A stretch of 11,223 nucleotides of DNA from an uncultured Eubacteriales bacterium (GTDB taxonomy: Bacteria; Bacillota_A; Clostridia; Christensenellales; Aristaeellaceae), in NCBI GenBank assembly GCA_902803675.1, contig CADCQZ010000207.1:1-11223 (forward strand). Direction: 5' to 3'. Positions 1 to 7,588 of this stretch are shown piece after piece. Made by a program: the position numbers and the translations under genes. Numbering within the stretch: position 1 is the first letter of the stretch; every line of letters begins with the position of its first letter. The notes under the pieces are model-generated. The model did no database searches. It was not told the DNA's origin and saw only the letters and a list, made by a program, of their open reading frames with translations.

Positions 1-1785
1 CCTCTCTGGCTGCGTCAGCTCTTTACGGAAAACGGTGAGGAAGTCCCGTACATCGTCTACGCGGGCCCCATGCCCGGGATCTTCCCCGGGATCAGGACGC
101 CCATGATCATGACCGCGGTCCGGGAGGATAAGCTGCACACGCTCTTCAGACGATCCCTGAGAACGCTGACCGAAACGGATATGGTGTTCCTGGCCGATAC
201 GCAGGGTGTGATCCGGAGCGCGGAGGATGTTTCTCTGGTAGGGACCACGCTCCCCATCGCCCAGCCCAGCGGCGGGGCCTGCCGGCTGCAGGACGGCCGG
301 GAAGTGATGCTCGCGGAAAGCTCCAGCGGCGCCGGCGGATTCGTTTACGTCCTGGCCCGTCCCGCTTCCGGGTGGCTGCGGGATCACAGCGAGACTTTTT
401 CCATCCTGGCCGTTGTGTGCCTGGTGCTGCTCGGCGCCGGCCTGGTCGCCGTCCTTTGGGTGCTGATGGCCCATTACTCCCGGCCCATGCGCCGACTGAT
501 CGGTCATTTCGCCATCCCCGAGAACACAGCGGAAGGAAAAAGCCTGGTGGCGTCTCCCATCGAGCATTTTTCCCGCATCGAGACCGCGCTGAGGGATATG
601 AGCGATACCACCGAGAAGCAGACACAGTTTCTCGAGCAGAATCATGAGGTGCTCAGGTCCGCCTGGCTCGACTGTCTGATGAGCGGTGAGGCGCATTACA
701 CGGGCCCCATGCCTCAGTTGGGCATCGATCTTCCTTATCCTTATTTTCAGGTGGTGATGCTGTCCGATACGCCCGCCCCCGCGGTCGAGGAAGCCGTGCT
801 CACCTGCTTCCCGGAGGGGTTTAAGACCGCGGCTTTCACCACCCGTCAGAAAGAACGGGTGTTCCTGATCAACCACGGCGCGGATAAGGATGCCGTGCCC
901 CGGATCCTGGAACAGGCGTCGGAAGTACTGGACGAAAAAAACATCCCCCTGATCTTCGGCGTCGGCATCCTGGCGGAGACGGAAAACCGCGTGCAGGTCA
1001 GCTACCGCTGCGCGCGCCGCGCGCTGTCGGGCCGCTATTTCGGTGACAGCGGCCGGGTCTTCGTTTTTGAGGCGAAGGACACGCCCGGGAACGATCAGGC
1101 CATGAGCGAGATGATCTCCCGGCTCTTTTCCCTGTCCGACCTGATCCGCCGGCAGGCGGCGGATGAGGTCAATGAGGAGATCGACGCCGTCATCACGCGG
1201 CTGAAGGAGGATCCCCCCTATCTGAACATCATGCGCGGCGTGATGCTGACGGCGGCCATGCTCCTGTGCAAGATCGTTTATGACATGAAAGGTGTCCCGG
1301 AGGATGTTTTCGGCTGCGATCTGATGAACACGTATTACCACATCGAGGACATCGGCGCCTTTTCCACGCGTCTGAAGGAAGACAGCATGACCCTGATCGC
1401 CTACCTGTCCAGGGAGAGCAGTGAGAGCAACCAGAGCGTGGTCCGGTACGCGATGCTCCATATCCGGAACACGCCGCCGGCGGAACTGTCCACCCAGTCC
1501 ATCGCTGACGCCCTGAGCATCAGCACCGGGCATTTGAGCCGCGTGTTCCATCAGGAGACCGGTAAAAAGCTGGTGGATTATCTGCAGGAGGTGCGCATGG
1601 AGCACGCGGCCCGCCTGATCCGGGAGACCCGGATGACCAACGAGCAGGTCTGTGAGACCATCGGTTACAGCCGGCTGCAGTATTTCAACGCCAAATTCAG
1701 GGAGTATTACGGCATGAGCCTGAACGACTACCGCCGCAGATGCCGCGCAGAGCAGGACGCGCCGGCAGATGACCCGCGGCCATAA
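1..1785 (+). CDS. Membrane-anchored AraC-family transcriptional regulator (5' truncated)
   Basis: The frame is open from the first base with no stop, so the gene starts upstream; the ATG at 70 is probably internal. In the 594 residues present, counted from base 1, the order is: the end of an extracellular sensor region (about 1-130), one strong transmembrane helix (about 134-158, rich in L, V and A), a central region resembling the degenerate GGDEF-like domain of this class (about 230-360), and a C-terminal AraC double helix-turn-helix (about 480-584, with SIADALSISTGHLSRVF and a second helix ending in YFNAKFREYYGMS). This architecture is known from YesS/YesN-type regulators of carbohydrate genes in Bacillota, which sense an external ligand and bind DNA from the membrane. 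It lies 11 bp upstream of the GH127 gene, so it probably controls the neighbouring glycosidases (inference). Class assignment is firm; the ligand is unknown. Confidence 0.88.
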   Translation, partial: PLWLRQLFTENGEEVPYIVYAGPMPGIFPGIRTPMIMTAVREDKLHTLFRRSLRTLTETDMVFLADTQGVIRSAEDVSLVGTTLPIAQPSGGACRLQDGREVMLAESSSGAGGFVYVLARPASGWLRDHSETFSILAVVCLVLLGAGLVAVLWVLMAHYSRPMRRLIGHFAIPENTAEGKSLVASPIEHFSRIETALRDMSDTTEKQTQFLEQNHEVLRSAWLDCLMSGEAHYTGPMPQLGIDLPYPYFQVVMLSDTPAPAVEEAVLTCFPEGFKTAAFTTRQKERVFLINHGADKDAVPRILEQASEVLDEKNIPLIFGVGILAETENRVQVSYRCARRALSGRYFGDSGRVFVFEAKDTPGNDQAMSEMISRLFSLSDLIRRQAADEVNEEIDAVITRLKEDPPYLNIMRGVMLTAAMLLCKIVYDMKGVPEDVFGCDLMNTYYHIEDIGAFSTRLKEDSMTLIAYLSRESSESNQSVVRYAMLHIRNTPPAELSTQSIADALSISTGHLSRVFHQETGKKLVDYLQEVRMEHAARLIRETRMTNEQVCETIGYSRLQYFNAKFREYYGMSLNDYRRRCRAEQDAPADDPRP

Positions 1786-1789
1786 GGAG
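1784..1789 (+). promoter_or_regulatory. Ribosome binding site of GH127 gene
   Basis: AAGGAG overlaps the TAA stop of the AraC gene and lies 7 nt before the ATG at 1797. It fixes that start and suggests the two genes are cotranscribed and translationally close. Confidence 0.75.
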
Positions 1790-1796
1790 CGCCGAT

Positions 1797-3638
1797 ATGG
1801 TGGATCGTCTTCGGTTCCCGGATATGCACAGTCTTGAACTCACCGGGATCTTTCGGGACTATCTGGAGTTCGCTCTCAGCCATCAGCTGCTCAGAGAGGA
1901 CCTGTGGCGGGACTTCGCGCGTGTTTTTACCCGTGATTCTGATGACGGCGACAGGGGCTGGCGGTGCGAATACTGGGGCAAGATGATGCGCGGCGCCTGC
2001 CTGTGCTGCAGAGCGACGGGAAGTGAAGAACTGTACGGGATCCTGCGCGGCACGGTGGAGGATCTTTTGCGCGCGCAGCGCCCCGACGGGCGCATATCCA
2101 CTTATTCGGAGACCCATGAGCTGACAGGATGGGATCTGTGGGGCCGGAAATACGTGATGACGGGGCTGATCCACTTCCTTGAGATCTGCCGGGAGGAAGA
2201 TCTCAAGGGGCGGATCCTCGCCGCGCTGATCCGGCACGCGGACGCGATCCAACAAAAAGTGGGCCCCGGGAAAGTGGATATCACCCGGACGTCCGATCTC
2301 TGGGGCGGGGTCAATTCCTGTTCCATCCTGGAGCCGTTCATGGCACTTTACGGCCTGACGAAAGAGGCGCGGTATCTTGAGTTCGCCGAATACATCCTGT
2401 CCACCGGCGGCTGCCGGGACGGTGATCTGATCGCTCTCGCGCTGGAAGACCGTTTCCCGCCGTTTGAGTATCCGGAAGTGAAGGCCTATGAGACCATGTC
2501 CTTTTTTGAGGGCGTGCTGGCCTACTACCAGGCGACGGGGAAGGAAGGATACCTGCGCGCCGTAATGAACTTTTTTAGGGCTGTCACCGAAACGGATCTG
2601 ACAGTCATCGGCTGCTCCGGCTGCACCGATGAAAAGTTCGATCATTCCTCGATCCGCCAGGTCGAGGAGACGAAGGATGTCATGCAGGAGACCTGTGTTT
2701 CCGTGACCTGGATGCGTCTGTGTGCGAAGCTGCTCCTTTTGACCGGGGACAGCCGGTATTACGCCTTTATCGAACGCACGGGATTCAACGCGCTCTTCGG
2801 CGCGGTGAACCTGTACGGCCTGCCCCAGTATGACAGGCAGTCGAGGTCCTTCATGAGCGCCCTGCCCTTTGACAGCTACAGCCCCCTTGTTTCAGGCCGC
2901 CGCGGCATCGGCATCGGCGGGCTGAAACGTTTTTCTTTCGGCGGCTTTTACGGGTGCTGCGCGTGCATCGCCTCGGCGGGGATCGCGCTCCTTCCCCTGA
3001 CAGCCGTTCTTCAGGCCGCGGACGGCGTTTATGTCAACGCCCTGTTCTCCGGCACGGTGGCTTTCAGGAACGCGGACGGAAGGCGCGTCAGGCTGACCGC
3101 CCGGAGCGCCTATCCCCGGACCGGAAGCATGCGGATCACGGTGGACGCCGCGGAGGGCCCCGCCGCGTTCACGCTCCGGCTGCGCGTCCCGGAGGATCTG
3201 AGGGGAATGGAGATATTCGTGAACGGAGACCGGGTCGACACGGGGGCTATGGAAAAGGGATATGTGTGCGTCAGGCGTCTCTTTTGCTCCGGGGACACGG
3301 TTAAGATCCGCGGCCGGATCCCCCTGATCCGGGAGAGGATCGGTACAAGCGACGCTTTCCGTTACGGCTGCGTGGTGCTGGCCCGGGACGAACAGAAGGA
3401 TCCGGATATCGAAACCCCCATCGATGTGCCCGATCCGATCACCTGGCGGATGCTTCCGCCGGGAGAAAACGAAATGGTGCGTGTCAGCATCGATCAGGCG
3501 CCGGGCATGAAGCCCCTGATCCTGACGGATTACGCCTCCTGCGGCAAGCGGTGGGACCGGGACGGGAGCCGGGTCACGGTGTGGTCGAGACGATCCAGAG
3601 CAGCCGGGCCTGACGCGGAACGGAAAAGCGGAGGGTAA
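1797..3638 (+). CDS. GH127-type beta-L-arabinofuranosidase-like protein (DUF1680)
   Basis: This 613-residue protein has the (alpha/alpha)6-barrel signatures of the GH127/DUF1680 family: EYWGKMMRGA near residue 60, Q-x-DGRISTY near 100, GWDLWGRKY near 115, an ETC motif (E298, C300) and GCC (C387, C388). In the characterised enzyme HypBA1 the equivalent Glu, Cys and Cys-Cys bind zinc, and the first Cys of the pair is the nucleophile. E279, in DEKF 19 residues before ETC, is the best candidate acid/base. The family removes terminal beta-L-arabinofuranosyl residues retained on plant hydroxyproline glycans and related substrates. No signal peptide is visible, so it should act in the cytosol on imported oligosaccharides. 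It follows the AraC regulator in an apparent operon, and its last 65 nt overlap the 3' end of the opposing GH36 gene. Family is well supported; exact substrate is not, since GH127 relatives have varied specificities. Confidence 0.88.
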   Translation: MVDRLRFPDMHSLELTGIFRDYLEFALSHQLLREDLWRDFARVFTRDSDDGDRGWRCEYWGKMMRGACLCCRATGSEELYGILRGTVEDLLRAQRPDGRISTYSETHELTGWDLWGRKYVMTGLIHFLEICREEDLKGRILAALIRHADAIQQKVGPGKVDITRTSDLWGGVNSCSILEPFMALYGLTKEARYLEFAEYILSTGGCRDGDLIALALEDRFPPFEYPEVKAYETMSFFEGVLAYYQATGKEGYLRAVMNFFRAVTETDLTVIGCSGCTDEKFDHSSIRQVEETKDVMQETCVSVTWMRLCAKLLLLTGDSRYYAFIERTGFNALFGAVNLYGLPQYDRQSRSFMSALPFDSYSPLVSGRRGIGIGGLKRFSFGGFYGCCACIASAGIALLPLTAVLQAADGVYVNALFSGTVAFRNADGRRVRLTARSAYPRTGSMRITVDAAEGPAAFTLRLRVPEDLRGMEIFVNGDRVDTGAMEKGYVCVRRLFCSGDTVKIRGRIPLIRERIGTSDAFRYGCVVLARDEQKDPDIETPIDVPDPITWRMLPPGENEMVRVSIDQAPGMKPLILTDYASCGKRWDRDGSRVTVWSRRSRAAGPDAERKSGG

Positions 3639-5595
3639 AAACGCCGCCGCTGCCGGTCAAAGTTTCACCGGTGTCCTCGTCTTTGAGGCAGTATCCATCC
3701 CCGCCGGCGGCGAAGGGAAGGACGACGCTCAGGGTGTCCTCCAGGCACTTTTCCTGGCGGAAGGCCAGCAGTGCTCCGGAAGCTGTATCCGGGTCGTGGA
3801 AGGCGCAGGCTGTGAATCCGTAGGTATCCTTTTCCGTGTGCCACGGTGTCAGCACATAGAGATCCTTCAGCAGGTAAGGGCTCACCCGCTTCCATTCGCT
3901 CAGGCCCCGGCGGAGGATCCCGAAGTCCTGATCCGGGTCCTGGGTGAACTGAGAGTCCACGTTCATGACCGGCAGATAGGACGCGCGCCACACGTACATG
4001 TCCAGTTTCCCGGTGGGGGACAGCTGGGACGGCTTTTCCTTATTATTAGCGCCGCAGAAGGGTATCCAGCGGTTGAACGCAGTGGTCATGGAAAGGCGCA
4101 GGGCCGTGGTGGTGCGGTCCGCGTCGCTGCGCAGCAGCGGCACGCCCCGGCGCAGGGATTCCAGGTCATTCCTTCCGCCGCCGCTGGCGCAGGAATCCAC
4201 GAAACCGCAGCCGCCCCAGGACAGGGTGCCGGCGATGATCTCATCCCACAGGCGGTAATGGGCGTCGATGAAGCGGCACTCGGTGATGCCTCCGCGGTCA
4301 TCGCCCTCCAGGCTGTCCAGATGGCGCCACAGGGATGCCTGATCACTGTTGTTGTCCTCGCGGTACAGTTCCACCCGGTTCTCCCGGAGGGTCTTCAGGA
4401 TGCGTTCCAGGGTCCACTTGAAGCAGGCGGGATCCCCGATATTGTTGCTGATCGCCCGTTTGCCCGGTATCCGGACGGCCCAGCGGGGATCGTAGCCCCA
4501 GTTTTCCGCCAGGGCCTCCGGATCCGTGACCCGTTCGGGCTCGAACCACATGATGGTCTTCATGCCGTGCGCCCGGGCAAAATCCGTGGACTGCCGAAAG
4601 GTGTCCCCGGGCCACTTCAGCGGGTCCAGCGTCCAGGTCCCCACGGTGCCCCACCAGTCCGTCTTCGGGCTGGAACCGTCGGGAGAAACGTACCAGCCCG
4701 CGTCGAACCACCGGTAGTCCACCTTCACGTCCTCCGCGATCATTTTTTCCAGGGTGGGACGCCAGGTGGTACAGTCCTCCGAGATGCTGCCGTCGGAATT
4801 GGGCCGCCCGGTATCGCCGGCGATGCAGCAGGTGGAGAACGGGACGAGACGGGCCTGCCGGCCGTCCGCTTTGGGAAGGTTGTGAGCGATGAACCAGCTG
4901 CGCCAGAAGTTGACGGCATAGTCCTCGCTGCGCACCTGATAGGGCGCCCGCACGAACAGCGCGGTGCGGATCTTTTCGCCGGGACGCAGCTTTGTCCTCA
5001 GACGGTTGACGGCCCCGGCCCGGTATTCCGTCACGCCTTCCGCCGCGTCATAGCGGAAGTCCGCCCGCCAGGTCCCGGCCCAGCCGATGGCCAGCATCAC
5101 GCCGCCGTCGCCGTATTCCAGGTCGAAGTACGGGAAGCTCACATGGGTGGCCCGCCCGGTGTTGCTTTCAAAGTGCCGGGGCTGGCAGGATACATCCAGC
5201 GCGTAGGGCCGGTAATCGTTCCCGTGATCCCCCAGGATCCCTTTGAGCGCGGGATATTTCCCTGGAAAGGTCAGTACGGTCTCGGCGTCCTGAAGCACCG
5301 GGGTATCTCGAACGCCCCGGTTCTCGAACCACACGGTCCATTCCGAGACACCGTATGACGCGTAATGGGAACAGCGCAGCGTCACGACAAGGCCGTCGCC
5401 CTTCCGCCAGATCATCTCGGCGGTCTCTTTGCCCTTTTCCCGCGTGATCTCACAGCCAGTGCGGACGAACTCGCTCTCCGGGAAGCCTGCGATGGTCCGG
5501 CCGCCGTAAGTGAAGCGGAAGGGGAACGAGGCCGGGTCGTCAAGGGCTGCTCTGTACCAGGCGTCGGCCCGGGGGTTTCGGTAAGACACGCGCAT
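3574..5595 (-). CDS. Alpha-galactosidase, glycoside hydrolase family 36
   Basis: This is a 673-residue GH36 (melibiase) enzyme, which hydrolyses terminal alpha-D-galactosides by a retaining mechanism. Visible motifs in order are a beta-sandwich N-terminal domain (about 1-270), YRWFDAGWY (W296-Y302) at the start of the barrel, MWFEPERV (349-356), LYREDNNSD with the predicted nucleophile D414, CASGGGRNDLESLRRG, and LLRSDADR with the predicted acid/base D491. Length is normal for the family and there is no signal peptide, so it is cytosolic. A longer start exists at 5604, but AGGGAG (5605-5610) touches that ATG while lying 9 nt from the ATG at 5595, so 5595 is chosen. It is divergent from the GH63-like gene and converges with the GH127 gene. 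Alpha-galactosidase is the usual activity; alpha-N-acetylgalactosaminidase occurs in GH36 and cannot be excluded. Confidence 0.92.
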   Translation of the reverse strand: MRVSYRNPRADAWYRAALDDPASFPFRFTYGGRTIAGFPESEFVRTGCEITREKGKETAEMIWRKGDGLVVTLRCSHYASYGVSEWTVWFENRGVRDTPVLQDAETVLTFPGKYPALKGILGDHGNDYRPYALDVSCQPRHFESNTGRATHVSFPYFDLEYGDGGVMLAIGWAGTWRADFRYDAAEGVTEYRAGAVNRLRTKLRPGEKIRTALFVRAPYQVRSEDYAVNFWRSWFIAHNLPKADGRQARLVPFSTCCIAGDTGRPNSDGSISEDCTTWRPTLEKMIAEDVKVDYRWFDAGWYVSPDGSSPKTDWWGTVGTWTLDPLKWPGDTFRQSTDFARAHGMKTIMWFEPERVTDPEALAENWGYDPRWAVRIPGKRAISNNIGDPACFKWTLERILKTLRENRVELYREDNNSDQASLWRHLDSLEGDDRGGITECRFIDAHYRLWDEIIAGTLSWGGCGFVDSCASGGGRNDLESLRRGVPLLRSDADRTTTALRLSMTTAFNRWIPFCGANNKEKPSQLSPTGKLDMYVWRASYLPVMNVDSQFTQDPDQDFGILRRGLSEWKRVSPYLLKDLYVLTPWHTEKDTYGFTACAFHDPDTASGALLAFRQEKCLEDTLSVVLPFAAGGDGYCLKDEDTGETLTGSGGVFTLRFSVPRQARLLWIVSTTP

Positions 5596-5604
5596 GTATA
5601 TCAT

Positions 5605-5610
5605 CTCCCT
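5605..5610 (-). promoter_or_regulatory. Ribosome binding site of GH36 gene
   Basis: AGGGAG on the minus strand lies 9 nt before the ATG at 5595 and directly against the alternative ATG at 5604. This spacing favours the shorter protein. Confidence 0.65.
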
Positions 5611-5636
5611 GTGGGATTTGAGCTCATATCTGTCTT

Positions 5637-5665
5637 ATTATGACATGATAAGCCCGTTTGGGCAA
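5637..5665 (-). promoter_or_regulatory. Candidate sigma-70-type promoter of GH36 gene
   Basis: On the minus strand TTGCCC (5660-5665) is followed after 17 nt by CATAAT (5637-5642), which would place transcription start near 5630, about 35 nt upstream of the chosen GH36 ATG. The -35 box overlaps one arm of the GCCC-GTTT-GGGC inverted repeat and the -10 overlaps the edge of one GACATGAT copy. Confidence 0.45.
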
Positions 5666-5710
5666 CAGGATCATTTCCCGATATCAGTCAGTAAAGACAT
5701 GATCTTTGAA

Positions 5711-5717
5711 AAAGGAG
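5711..5717 (+). promoter_or_regulatory. Ribosome binding site of GH63-like gene
   Basis: AAAGGAG is followed by 8 nt and then the ATG at 5726. It rules against the longer in-frame start at 5594, which would run across the whole divergent control region and overlap the start of GH36. Confidence 0.8.
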
Positions 5718-5725
5718 TGCGGCAT

Positions 5726-7396
5726 ATGGACAGGATGGATGTTTGGGGCCAGGGCGCGATCTTCGCTTTTTCCGGCCTGGAGGGGAAAACGGACTACTTC
5801 AGTCAGCTCATCGGTTTTCTGTCGGGCGACCGGCCGGGGATCCGCTTCATCGCCCCGGCCCGGTTCGAGATCAGCATGGACACCACCGGTGTCTCGGATC
5901 TCACCTGGGAGATCGTCGCTTCCGATATCATCCTTGGGAAGGCTCTCATCGGGGATGAGCGGAAAAGGTTCTGCGTCGCATTCAAGTCGAACGCGACGCT
6001 GGTGGGCCTGTGCCCCGAGGGGCGGCTCAGGCTCGTGTTCGATCAGGGAAAAGCGGATGATAACGTGACGCTGACCACATCCCGGTCCGGTGAAGACTGC
6101 TTCTTCTGCCTGTCCCTGGAGGGGGACACCGGGTGCGATCCTGATGAAGTGGAAGCTGTCATCCTGAAGCGTTCCGCCTTTTTTGACCGGTTCGACATAT
6201 CGGATCTGGAGGAAAATGTGGGGAAGACGTATCTGCACGCCCTGTCCGTCATGAAGTCCCAGGTCTATGCGCCCCAGGGGATCTTCAGGCATTACTGGAC
6301 GACGCCCGACCGGTATCCTCACGGAAAACTGTGGCTGTGGGACTCCTGCTTCCACAGCCTCGGCAACCATGTGATCAGCGATGGACTGGCCAAAGACACG
6401 ATCCTGTCCCTGTTCGATGTCCAGATGCCGGACGGAATGATCCCTCACGCCTCGTCGGTGGACTGGCATTCCGCGATCACCCAGCCGCCCCTGATCGCCT
6501 GGAGCGTGGAGAAGACCGTCAGGCGGACGGGGGATACGGCTTTCGCCGCCCAATGCTATGACGGGCTGGAAAAATACCTGCAATGGGACATGGACCACCG
6601 CAGGACCCCCTCCGGCCTGTTCTTCTGGCACATCAACAGGGATATGGCCAACAACCGGTGCGACGAGTCCGGCATGGACAACTGCTCCCGCTTTGACGAT
6701 GTGGAGGAGATGGAATGCATCGATTTTTCCTGCTTCATGAAGCGGGAAGCGGATGCCATGAGTTTCCTGGCTCAGACGCTCCAAAGGGATGAAGACGCGA
6801 AACGGTGGGCGGCATACGCGCAGGAACTCAAACGCCTGATCAACGAGCGCCTGTGGGACGAAACGGACCGGATGTACTATGACTTTGAGGTGAAAACGCA
6901 GGCACTGCACCGCTTCCGCTCCATTTGTTCCTTCATGCCCCTGTTCGCGGGCGTCTGCTCCGAAAGCCAGAAAAACGCCCTGACCGCGTCCCTGAGGGAT
7001 CCGAAGGGATTCAAGGCGGCTTTTCCGATCCCGTCGATATCCGCCTCCGAAAAGTCCTTCGGTACGGATATGTGGTGCGGCCCTGTGTGGATCAACTATG
7101 TTTACCTGATCGCGGAAGGCCTCTACCGATGCGGGGAGAAGGAACTGGCGGATGAGATCGTCCGGGACACTGTCAGGGGGATCGCCCGGGTCTTCATGAA
7201 CGATGGGGTGTTCTACGAGTATTACGACAGCCGGTGCCTGATCTCGCCCCCCAGGCTCCGCCGGAAAGGCGCGCCGGTCAGCCCCTATATCGGCTCGCGA
7301 CGGATCACACAGACCATCCGGGACTACGGATGGACCGCCACGCTCTATGCGGCTCTCGTCCACGAACACCCGGATCTGTTCCCTTCCGGGGCCTGA
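5726..7396 (+). CDS. GH63 / mannosylglycerate-hydrolase-like six-hairpin glycosidase
   Basis: This 556-residue protein has an N-terminal region without a recognised motif (about 1-180) and an (alpha/alpha)6-barrel catalytic domain of the GH63/trehalase-like clan. Visible signatures are LWLWDSCFHSLGNHV (about 204-218), QMPDGMIPHASS, ESGMDNCSR with predicted general acid D318, GTDMWCGPVWINYVYLIAEGLY, and FYEYYD with predicted base E498. In YgjK-type GH63 enzymes and in trehalase the same Asp and Glu positions act as acid and base in an inverting mechanism. There is no signal peptide. Known relatives hydrolyse mannosylglycerate, glucosylglycerate or alpha-glucosides; the substrate here cannot be read from sequence. 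The C-terminal stretch ending in DYGWTATLYAALV is typical of the fold. It shares a control region with GH36 and ends 53 bp before a strong terminator, so it forms a single-gene unit. Clan assignment is strong, family number moderately so. Confidence 0.8.
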   Translation: MDRMDVWGQGAIFAFSGLEGKTDYFSQLIGFLSGDRPGIRFIAPARFEISMDTTGVSDLTWEIVASDIILGKALIGDERKRFCVAFKSNATLVGLCPEGRLRLVFDQGKADDNVTLTTSRSGEDCFFCLSLEGDTGCDPDEVEAVILKRSAFFDRFDISDLEENVGKTYLHALSVMKSQVYAPQGIFRHYWTTPDRYPHGKLWLWDSCFHSLGNHVISDGLAKDTILSLFDVQMPDGMIPHASSVDWHSAITQPPLIAWSVEKTVRRTGDTAFAAQCYDGLEKYLQWDMDHRRTPSGLFFWHINRDMANNRCDESGMDNCSRFDDVEEMECIDFSCFMKREADAMSFLAQTLQRDEDAKRWAAYAQELKRLINERLWDETDRMYYDFEVKTQALHRFRSICSFMPLFAGVCSESQKNALTASLRDPKGFKAAFPIPSISASEKSFGTDMWCGPVWINYVYLIAEGLYRCGEKELADEIVRDTVRGIARVFMNDGVFYEYYDSRCLISPPRLRRKGAPVSPYIGSRRITQTIRDYGWTATLYAALVHEHPDLFPSGA

Positions 7397-7422
7397 TCCG
7401 GCCGGGAAAGTAAACGGAGCCG

Positions 7423-7437
7423 CCGGATGATATCCGG
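7423..7437. repeat. Short inverted repeat downstream of GH63-like gene
   Basis: CCGGAT and ATCCGG flank a 3-nt spacer. No T tract follows, so it is not itself a terminator; it could protect the transcript 3' end or mean nothing in this GC-rich context. Confidence 0.3.
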
Positions 7438-7449
7438 AGCTTCCATATC

Positions 7450-7484
7450 GGTCCGCATGACTCCGATGTCATGCGGATCTTTTC
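7450..7484 (+). terminator. Intrinsic terminator after GH63-like gene
   Basis: A perfect 10-bp stem TCCGCATGAC (7452-7461) / GTCATGCGGA (7468-7477) with a 6-nt loop extends to 12 pairs through a G-U and a G-C pair, and is followed by TCTTTTC. It separates the glycosidase locus from the DUF2975 operon. Confidence 0.85.
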
Positions 7485-7489
7485 TATGA

Positions 7490-7539
7490 TCGATAAAAAA
7501 TTATCGAAATTCGATAAAAATATATTGACAATCGAATTG
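7490..7539. promoter_or_regulatory. Operator array upstream of DUF2975/XRE operon
   Basis: An AT-rich island holds alternating half-sites: TCGATAA (7490-7496), 4 nt, TTATCGA (7501-7507), 3 nt, TCGATAA (7511-7517). Each adjacent pair is a perfect inverted repeat. A further pseudo-palindrome CAAT-CGA-ATTG (7529-7539) overlaps the -35 box and spacer. The likely ligand is the XRE protein encoded downstream, giving autoregulation (inference). Confidence 0.65.
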
Positions 7540-7553
7540 ACAGGGTGTACTCT
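7525..7553 (+). promoter_or_regulatory. Sigma-70-type promoter of DUF2975-XRE-radical SAM operon
   Basis: A consensus -35 TTGACA (7525-7530) is followed after exactly 17 nt by TACTCT (7548-7553), placing transcription start near 7560. A second TTGACA at 7537-7542 has no good -10 at proper spacing. The upstream AT tract could act as an UP element. Confidence 0.7.
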
Positions 7554-7573
7554 GTGTGTGCAGTATCATGAAC

Positions 7574-7580
7574 GGGGAGG
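7574..7580 (+). promoter_or_regulatory. Ribosome binding site of DUF2975 gene
   Basis: GGGGAGG lies 8 nt before the ATG at 7589. This favours that start over an in-frame GTG at 7556, which sits at the promoter -10 and likely transcription start. Confidence 0.75.
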
Positions 7581-7588
7581 GATCAAGA

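Larger units (their letters stand above)
5596..5725. promoter_or_regulatory. Divergent intergenic control region between GH36 and GH63-like genes
   Basis: This 130-bp gap separates two divergent starts and is less GC-rich than the flanking genes. It holds a candidate minus-strand promoter for GH36, a short inverted repeat GCCC-GTTT-GGGC (5652-5663), and an 8-bp direct repeat GACATGAT at 5642-5649 and 5696-5703. No convincing plus-strand promoter for the GH63-like gene was recognised. It is the obvious place for the AraC regulator or another sugar regulator to act (inference). Confidence 0.55.

Noticed and set aside
73..93. Tandem 9-bp repeat CCCGGGATC with 3-nt spacing near the left edge
   Set aside because: It encodes a simple P-G-I repeat within the AraC regulator frame; two copies are not enough to suggest a regulatory or mobile element.
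3796..5358. Long open frame of 520 codons on the plus strand opposite the GH36 gene
   Set aside because: It is antisense to a well-supported GH36 enzyme, has no family motif, and is the kind of open shadow frame expected in GC-rich coding DNA.
5652..5663. GCCC-GTTT-GGGC inverted repeat as a terminator
   Set aside because: The stem is only 4 bp, no T tract follows, and it lies between divergent starts where no terminator is expected.
5594..5725. N-terminal extension of the GH63-like protein to an ATG at 5594
   Set aside because: It would cover the whole divergent control region and overlap the GH36 start, and it has no ribosome binding site, whereas AAAGGAG is well placed before the ATG at 5726.
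5684..7369. Long open frame of 561 codons on the minus strand opposite the GH63-like gene
   Set aside because: Shadow of a gene with intact catalytic motifs; composition is proline-, glycine- and arginine-biased with no recognisable domain.
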